This document shows, in pieces, positions 20,507 to 26,178 of a stretch of 26,178 bases of DNA; position 1 is the first letter of the stretch, and each line of letters begins with the position of its first letter. The position numbers and the translations under genes were made by a program. Under the pieces are notes generated by a model. It was not told where the DNA came from, did no database searches, and worked only from the letters and a program-made list of their open reading frames with translations. Source of the stretch: Hypsibius dujardini (Eukaryota > Tardigrada > Eutardigrada > Parachela > Hypsibiidae); the NCBI GenBank assembly GCA_001579985.1, contig LRSR01011440.1:1-26178 (forward strand). The letters run 5' to 3'.

Positions 20507-23500
20507 GCCGGAGATATTGTCGCGAATTTATAGTGGAAAAAAATAAAGAGTGTCTTGCAAGAAGTACCGCGGATGAATGCAAGAAAAAGTCGATCGAAGC
20601 GAAGCCGGAGGCTTCAAAAAAATAAAAGTGTTCGACCATATTTGCTCTTTGTGACGTGCGGCGTGCCATGTTATACCAGGGATTTGTGGTGCGCTGGGTG
20701 GCGCTATAATCCTACGCAGTTTGCGTTTTGAAGATCTCGTCAAAATTAAAAGCTTTACTCTGTTTCAAAAGGCTCCTATAATATAGCGGATAACATCGTT
20801 TGGAATGGATGGAATGGGACCTAGATGAAAAATCATTCTCATTTATCACTTGACGTCCCGCCATTCATTCCGACTGTTCCTGTGGAGTAAAATTGTGCCA
20901 AGTCGTAAATCAATCAATGGAAAGCCGTATTCGCAAACGGGATATTTCTAAGACATCCTTTTTCATTCATAACAAAATATTTAATAGGGAAGTAATAGAC
21001 CTTTCCTGTCCGTTTTTTGCCAGTAATAATTGTTCTTACAATAGCTTCATCCGGGTTCAACCTTTTGTGGTGCGCCTGTGTGACGGCGGTACGGAAAGCG
21101 ACAGAATTTAATCTAATGGAGGGTCCCGGAAATGGGCAAAAGGGGCGGGGCAGGGGTAATAATTGAACAATCAACCAATTAACTCCGCTCCGATTGCTCC
21201 GGAGTTCCGCTGGTTGATTGTTTGAATGTTCAAGTATGACCCTTGCCCCGCCCTTTTGCTCATTTCTGGGATCCTCCGTTAGAATAAATTCTATTCAATT
21301 CGCTTACTGTAGACGTCCCTTAAAACAGAAAATTCGCTTCGGTTTTGTTTCAGGTTTTGAGGAATGCAGCTTTACGGCAAGGAAAAATGATTAGATAAAT
21401 TTGAGTTTTAGACCCTAACTTGAACAGAGAGCAAAGCCATCTTCCCGGACACGGAGTTCAACTTTAACCCGTGCTGCGACTGTTCTCCCAGAAATTTGTT
21501 TCTTTATACTTTCGGAAGATATGATGATCCGAGGTAATTTCGGCTGTTTCAGATTTCATATCAGTTTGAAATAAAAGGAGTTGGGAGGAGAATAAGATTG
21601 CGGACAGAATGTTGACAGACATCCGCTGTGTGTATTCCTCGAGCTGATTTGTTTATTCTTCACCGATCTGGCCTGCTTCAATGCATGACAGACTAGTCGG
21701 AAAAATTCAAGTAACATTAATTATTTAGGACCCCTTGTATACCGCGTATGAAATCTTAATTAAAGGAAAAGCTGACTTAACTTGTCTGGCAGGTAGAGTG
21801 TGCGACATTTCTCTATTCAGTCATAGGAAAATGATTTTAACCAAGTAGATTCTCAAGCTGACAAATAGAGGTCTTCCAGAACGAATGATTGGTCGGTCGG
21901 GCACTTACAAATTGTAGCTAGGGTCGCATAATCTCGTTCGATCTTGTAAATCAGAATCTACCATCATAACTCATAATATACATTATAAAAACTCCTTTCT
22001 GAAAACATTCGGTCTTGAAACTTAATTTCATTCTTTGTCCATTGGATGATGAATTTCTTCTGTACAATTTATGAATTTACAATTTCATGCACGTTCTGCA
22101 CGTATGCCATTTGCAATTACCACAAGGATCACGATTTCCTCCGGGGCATGCGCGTGTCCGCAGCCGTTCAAGCGTCTAAAATAGCTGTTACTGTACGAAC
22201 ACGCTAATTTGGGTAGAATGCCGCCAAGTCTGTTGGTATTCCTGACAAAGGAAAAAGGAATTATCCTTGAGCCACCGTTGAACAACTTTTTAACTGGATT
22301 CTGTAACTTCTTTCAGTCCATGTAAATCACTGTACAATTTAATTATCCCTGATGTAGATATAACTGCATTAGATACCTCACCATAACTACCGTATATCAC
22401 GCGGCTTCACTTTGGCCAAAAGAGCTGAATTGAACAATGCCAGGACAGGTAACCTGATCTGATTTGGTCAGCGGCGCATTCAAAAGTACTTCGTGTTTAA
22501 TCCCACGGGCAAGCTTCATCAATGTCACATACCTGAATTTTGAAGTGCGGGTAGGAATGGTAAAAATTTAATTAAATAATTAAACAAATAAACTGAATTA
22601 ATTTTCTTTTAGTTGCCATGTTTTCAATTTTTCAGTTTTTCATTTAGTCAAAAACTAATCTTAAAGTTCCAGTATTAAAAATTTAAATAGATAAACTAAA
22701 TCAATCAGTTGATCTTAACTAGAAATAGGAATTACAGTATTGCTATGTTAGTACGTGTAATCCGTTGTGATTGGTTGTGGTGATTCTTTAGTCAGTGTTT
22801 TACGGTGATTCATGTACTCGTACTCTACTCGTATTGTGTATATACACGTTCTCTTTATACTGAGATATGCTGGAGTTGTTCGGAAGCTCGAGAATCAGTA
22901 GTATGATTTCGGCGTTACAATAATAGGTTCTTCCGCTTGTGTTCGATTGGTACTCATGGCTAACACATCAGTATATTAGCTACTAAAAATTTTAACCAGC
23001 CATCCTCATTGCAAATCCAGTTTCACCAATTTTAATCGATTGAGAACGGTTTGCTTATTATATTTTTACCATTCATTAATATAGAAAGGTTTCGCAAATT
23101 TTTTTCATATTGCTCTCATTTCTAGCTCATTGAAAATAATGAACAACAGCTAATAATTTCATTATGTCTGTTACATCCCGTGGGATTTTGCTTAAAGCCT
23201 GTTGTTGCCGGTATACAGATTCAATGACGCCATCATAAGGACTGCCCTTTATTAATACATGCAACTAAAAGTTCAGCAGTATCTACGGTATTTAAATATA
23301 GAACCCGATGGGAACACACCTTATTCACAACCCGCGATAGGCATGTATATCTATCCCAACAGGAAGTGCAGTTAGTCTGCCTACCATTAATTGTCTGCAC
23401 GTGTATGCAAGCACGCAGGCGAGCGTGTCTTCTGGGTCTCACAACTGGAGGGACAGTGACCTTGAACCTAGCACTAAATGGTCATTCCATTTATAGACCA

Positions 23501-23673
23501 GACATGTTAAAGGGTATGCACTACGCACCGCCTACTAGAGTTAGTAGTTCGGTGATTTGACTGGTGGTTAAGTTCAGTACGTCAATCCTCGTATCAGCAA
23601 CGAACATGAAGATTTTTGATAATTACATGTAAATAGACGTTTACATTGCCCATCGATCACGCGTTGCGGTAAA
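20507..23673. other. Intergenic region between the reductase and the right-hand GPCR (divergent promoters)
   Basis: The genes on both sides are divergently transcribed from this 3.2-kb stretch. CTATAAAT on the minus strand near 20530 is only about 25 bases above the reductase ATG, so it is a doubtful TATA box. A foldback element lies at 21103-21292. The rest is AT-rich with no supportable gene, RNA gene or long repeat. Confidence 0.5.
21103..21292. mobile_element. Foldback (MITE-like) element, GC-rich arms
   Basis: The left arm from 21103 (AGAATTTAATCTAATGGAGG) and the right arm ending 21292 are reverse complements over about 70 bases, including the block GCAAAAGGGGCGGGGCA. The right arm has a small insertion beside TTGATTGTTTGA. 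The centre continues the stem with AACTCCG ... CGGAGTT. No coding capacity. Confidence 0.8.
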
Positions 23674-26143
23674 ATGAACCAAACGCTAAGCTCCAATGTG
23701 ACCCTGTACTTTGGTAATCTCACCTACTGGCAATGGGTCACTGTAATCCATAATCAGCAATGGAAAGAATATCCCTTGACGTTCGTCTTCTTTTGCATCA
23801 TCATGTCGATGCTGTGCATTGCTGGCGCGTCCGGCAATTTATACGTAAGCATGCATTTGTTTACTTAAAAAATATGAATGTAACAGGCATACGTACACAT
23901 GCATATATATATATATATACACATATATATTTAAATATTTAGTATAAATTTGATTACTTGAAACATAATATGAATATAAATAGGTATACGTATATATGCA
24001 TATATATATATATATATATATATTTCTAGTCAAAGAAAATATATAAATATATATTATATGTATATATAATTAAAGTCAATTTTAAAAACTATAATATATA
24101 TACTCCGTTTAATAAATTTTAAGGCCATGCACAGGGTTCGCCATTATCTAAGAGTCTTGTCTACATACCGGCTGATATTCTTTTCAGGTTGGGTTGTCGT
24201 TTTGCTTGGTACCAGTGCTGAAGAAGATCCAGTACGCTTTCATTGCAAACTTGACCTTCATCGACCTGGTGGTCACGTTGCTGGTCATGCCGCTGAATGT
24301 CGTCAGTGCGTTAATACAGTAGTTCTGTTCCATCAATTAACAACTTAAAATTACAACTTGCAATCAATAAGCGTTGAAATATTTTTTCAACTCCGCTGTA
24401 GACACCGTTTACGGGCCGGCATTCTGGGAAGGCAAAGAGTGGGCGTGTGAGACTGTGGGAAGTATCTGTTCGACCATATGCGCTGCCTCGGTCTGGTCCA
24501 TCATGGCAATCGCCATTGAAAGGTCAGTGAGTGTGGGCGGTGCAATCTGCTAATGTTGCATTGACTTGGGTTGCAGTAAAAGTGACAGGTCGTTAATTAA
24601 ACAGAACTTTGCGGTATTGCATACTTGGTAGCTCATCTTTAACACAAATCTTAATTATCAGGTCAAACGTGATGACCCAGGAACTTCAACAAATACCGAG
24701 TCTTTTTAATTTTAAAACCATCTTTTGCTCAAAACGTGCGTTCGCATCTGGCCCACCTTGTGAGATCCAGCTGGATGAAGAGAAAGTGGCAACCACAAGC
24801 TGTTATACCTCCCAAGAGGATAATCCCAAATACACATCTGATCTGCTAACATTGAAGCTCATTCTTTCTTGAACTGAAATCTATTTTGCCTAAAGAACAG
24901 AAAGGACCTTATTCAATAGGGGTCAGAGTGAATTTCGAATTGTGATTGACCCGATAATTTTTGCATACACACCAGCTATAATATGATGATAGTCTAACAA
25001 TAACTGTTTTGTCCCAACCTCGTGTTAGGTGTTAGACTGACGAATTTTTTCAAATGCTGACTTCAATGTCAGATTATTTTCCAGGACAAACAGCCACTCC
25101 TTTTTGCCAAAATAATTCTAGTTTGACAGTTTTTATGTCCACCATTTTAAGGTTTATCGAATCTAAAGAACATTCGGTTTTGCTTCGAAACAAAACGAAA
25201 AAGAAATTTTTTTTCGAAATGTTCGTGTATGATTTTTTAAAATGTCAAAAAACGAAATTTTTTATACTATTATTTAAATTAAAAAACAAACATTTCTGTC
25301 AAGTTTAGATGTAAGTTTGTGGAACAAGGTTGAACTGAGCCTTGAAGTGAAATATCATGTTCCTAATTGAGAGATTTAACCAGTTAGTAAAATATCTTTT
25401 GTAATTGCTTACCCTGATGTAAATACATCTGCATTTGCCACTACGCACTGCGCATCCGTCTCTTCACCCGGGCCTGGACCGCCTTCTGGCTCTTCTGCAT
25501 CTGGCTGGTCGCCAACCTCATCCACATGCCCAACTTTCTGGGTTTCGGACACACCAGCTACGCGCCCAACTTCTACCTCTGCACGGGGGACCTCCAGCTG
25601 CCGTCGTACTCTGTGTTCTGGGCGCTCTCCGCGATCCTCCTCCCGACCGTCGTGACCTTTTACGCCTACCTCCAGATCTACCTGCGCATTCGAGGCAGTC
25701 GCTCCGGACGCAACATCATCGCCGGTCGGAGAAGCACCCAAGCAGGCAACACCTTGATCTCATCACAAACCCAGGACCCGATCGCGGGTGTAGATTTTCG
25801 CACGGAAGTCAAGCTGGTTAAAGTCCTCTTTCGGGTCTTCTTGATTTTCCTCATTTCCTGGTTGCCAGTGGGCGTGCTCTTCACCATAAGCAGCGGCTAC
25901 ATCGCCCCGAAGTGGCTAAACATGGCGGCGTTAATTCTCGCGCACGGCAACAGTGCCTCCAATTCGGTGGTGTACTTCTGGCTAAATAATCATCTTCGCG
26001 AGAGCAAGGCAAAATTTTTGAGGTCACAGAAGACACGAGCTTCGCCCTTGGTCCAGCCGACGCTGAACATGTCCGAACGCAGAAGCGGGAGAGCCAATTT
26101 GAGCGGCGCGAAACGAAATTCCGATGATATCGCACCTTCTTAA
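23674..26143 (+). CDS. Rhodopsin-family GPCR, melatonin-receptor-like features (4 exons, 376 aa)
   Basis: Exons: 23674-23844, 24188-24305, 24402-24522 and 25423-26143 (TAA), with intron phases 0, 1, 2. A seven-transmembrane plasma-membrane receptor. N-terminal sequons lie at Asn2, 8 and 15. TM1 ends GASGN (51-55), and TM2 has NLTFIDLVVTLLVMPL (78-93). Cys112 at the top of TM3 can pair with ECL2 Cys190. TM3 ends IAIER|Y (133-138), with the intron at the ER|Y position used by many GPCR genes. ICL2 YICICHYAL recalls the melatonin receptor YCYICHSL. Pro211 lies in TM5, TM6 has SWLP (282-285), and TM7 has NSASNSVVYFWLNNHLRE, where NPxxY is NSVVY (melatonin receptors have NAxxY). Oddity: exon 4 has no AG before it; the intron ends TGTAA. 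All frames are open otherwise. The ligand is unknown and the subfamily is a weak suggestion. Confidence 0.8.
23895..24070. repeat. AT-rich (TA)n simple repeats in GPCR intron 1
   Basis: Several TATATATA runs (about 23905-23932, 24000-24022 and 24041-24070) separated by AT-rich sequence, within intron 23845-24187. Confidence 0.85.
24523..25422. other. Intron 3 of the right-hand GPCR
   Basis: A 900-base intron starting AG|GTCAGTGAG and ending TGTAA instead of an AG. Two short ORFs (24609-24872, 25054-25308) show no GPCR or other family resemblance and no matching splice phases. Confidence 0.55.
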
Positions 26144-26162
26144 TTGATTCGATATGCTTAAA

Positions 26163-26168
26163 AATAAA
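26163..26168 (+). terminator. Polyadenylation signal AATAAA of the right-hand GPCR
   Basis: AATAAA lies 20 bases after the TAA at 26141-26143, at the right edge of the window. It implies a very short 3' UTR. Confidence 0.7.
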
Positions 26169-26178
26169 AGAGCTTTTG

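Noticed and set aside
23674-26143. Calling the right-hand GPCR a pseudogene outright
   Set aside because: Only one splice-acceptor base is abnormal; all four exons are open, in phase and keep receptor motifs, so it is annotated as a gene with a flagged defect.

Overview
The window is nuclear DNA from an animal. Genes are split by GT-AG introns, products are metazoan types (rhodopsin-family GPCRs, a CABIT-domain adaptor, an RDH13-like reductase, glyoxalase II), and non-coding DNA is full of simple repeats and short inverted-repeat elements. Five genes plus one partial gene in 26 kb, with many introns of only a few hundred bases, suggest a compact invertebrate genome; I cannot name the phylum. 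There are no operons, CRISPR arrays or recognisable RNA genes.

Layout, left to right. The first coding exon of a hydroxyacylglutathione hydrolase (HAGH, minus strand, 223-314) runs off the left edge. A five-exon minus-strand gene (2100-3114) encodes a 174-residue secreted cysteine-rich protein with a TATA box upstream; its first intron is mostly an ACACAG array. A three-exon minus-strand gene (4445-9574) encodes a 437-residue CABIT-domain protein resembling GAREM/THEMIS-type signalling adaptors. About 3.9 kb (9575-13498) then holds no gene I can support. A broken partial copy of a GPCR (13499-13850) precedes the intact two-exon parent GPCR (14297-16076, minus, 412 residues). A seven-exon minus-strand gene (17577-20506) encodes a 341-residue RDH13-like short-chain dehydrogenase/reductase whose cofactor loop and active site deviate from the family. 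About 3.2 kb of intergenic DNA follows, then a four-exon plus-strand GPCR (23674-26143, 376 residues) with a polyadenylation signal at the right edge.

I reconstructed exon structures by hand. Reading phase closes across every junction and all splice sites are canonical except one: the last exon of the right-hand GPCR has AA where the acceptor AG should be. The genes look independent; I see no joint pathway.

The most interesting non-coding content is four unrelated-looking inverted-repeat (foldback or MITE-like) elements, three of them strong hairpins, two sharing a 12-base core; related hexanucleotide and tetranucleotide arrays inside introns of three genes; and the chimeric GPCR pseudogene. 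I did not find a convincing new multi-gene system.
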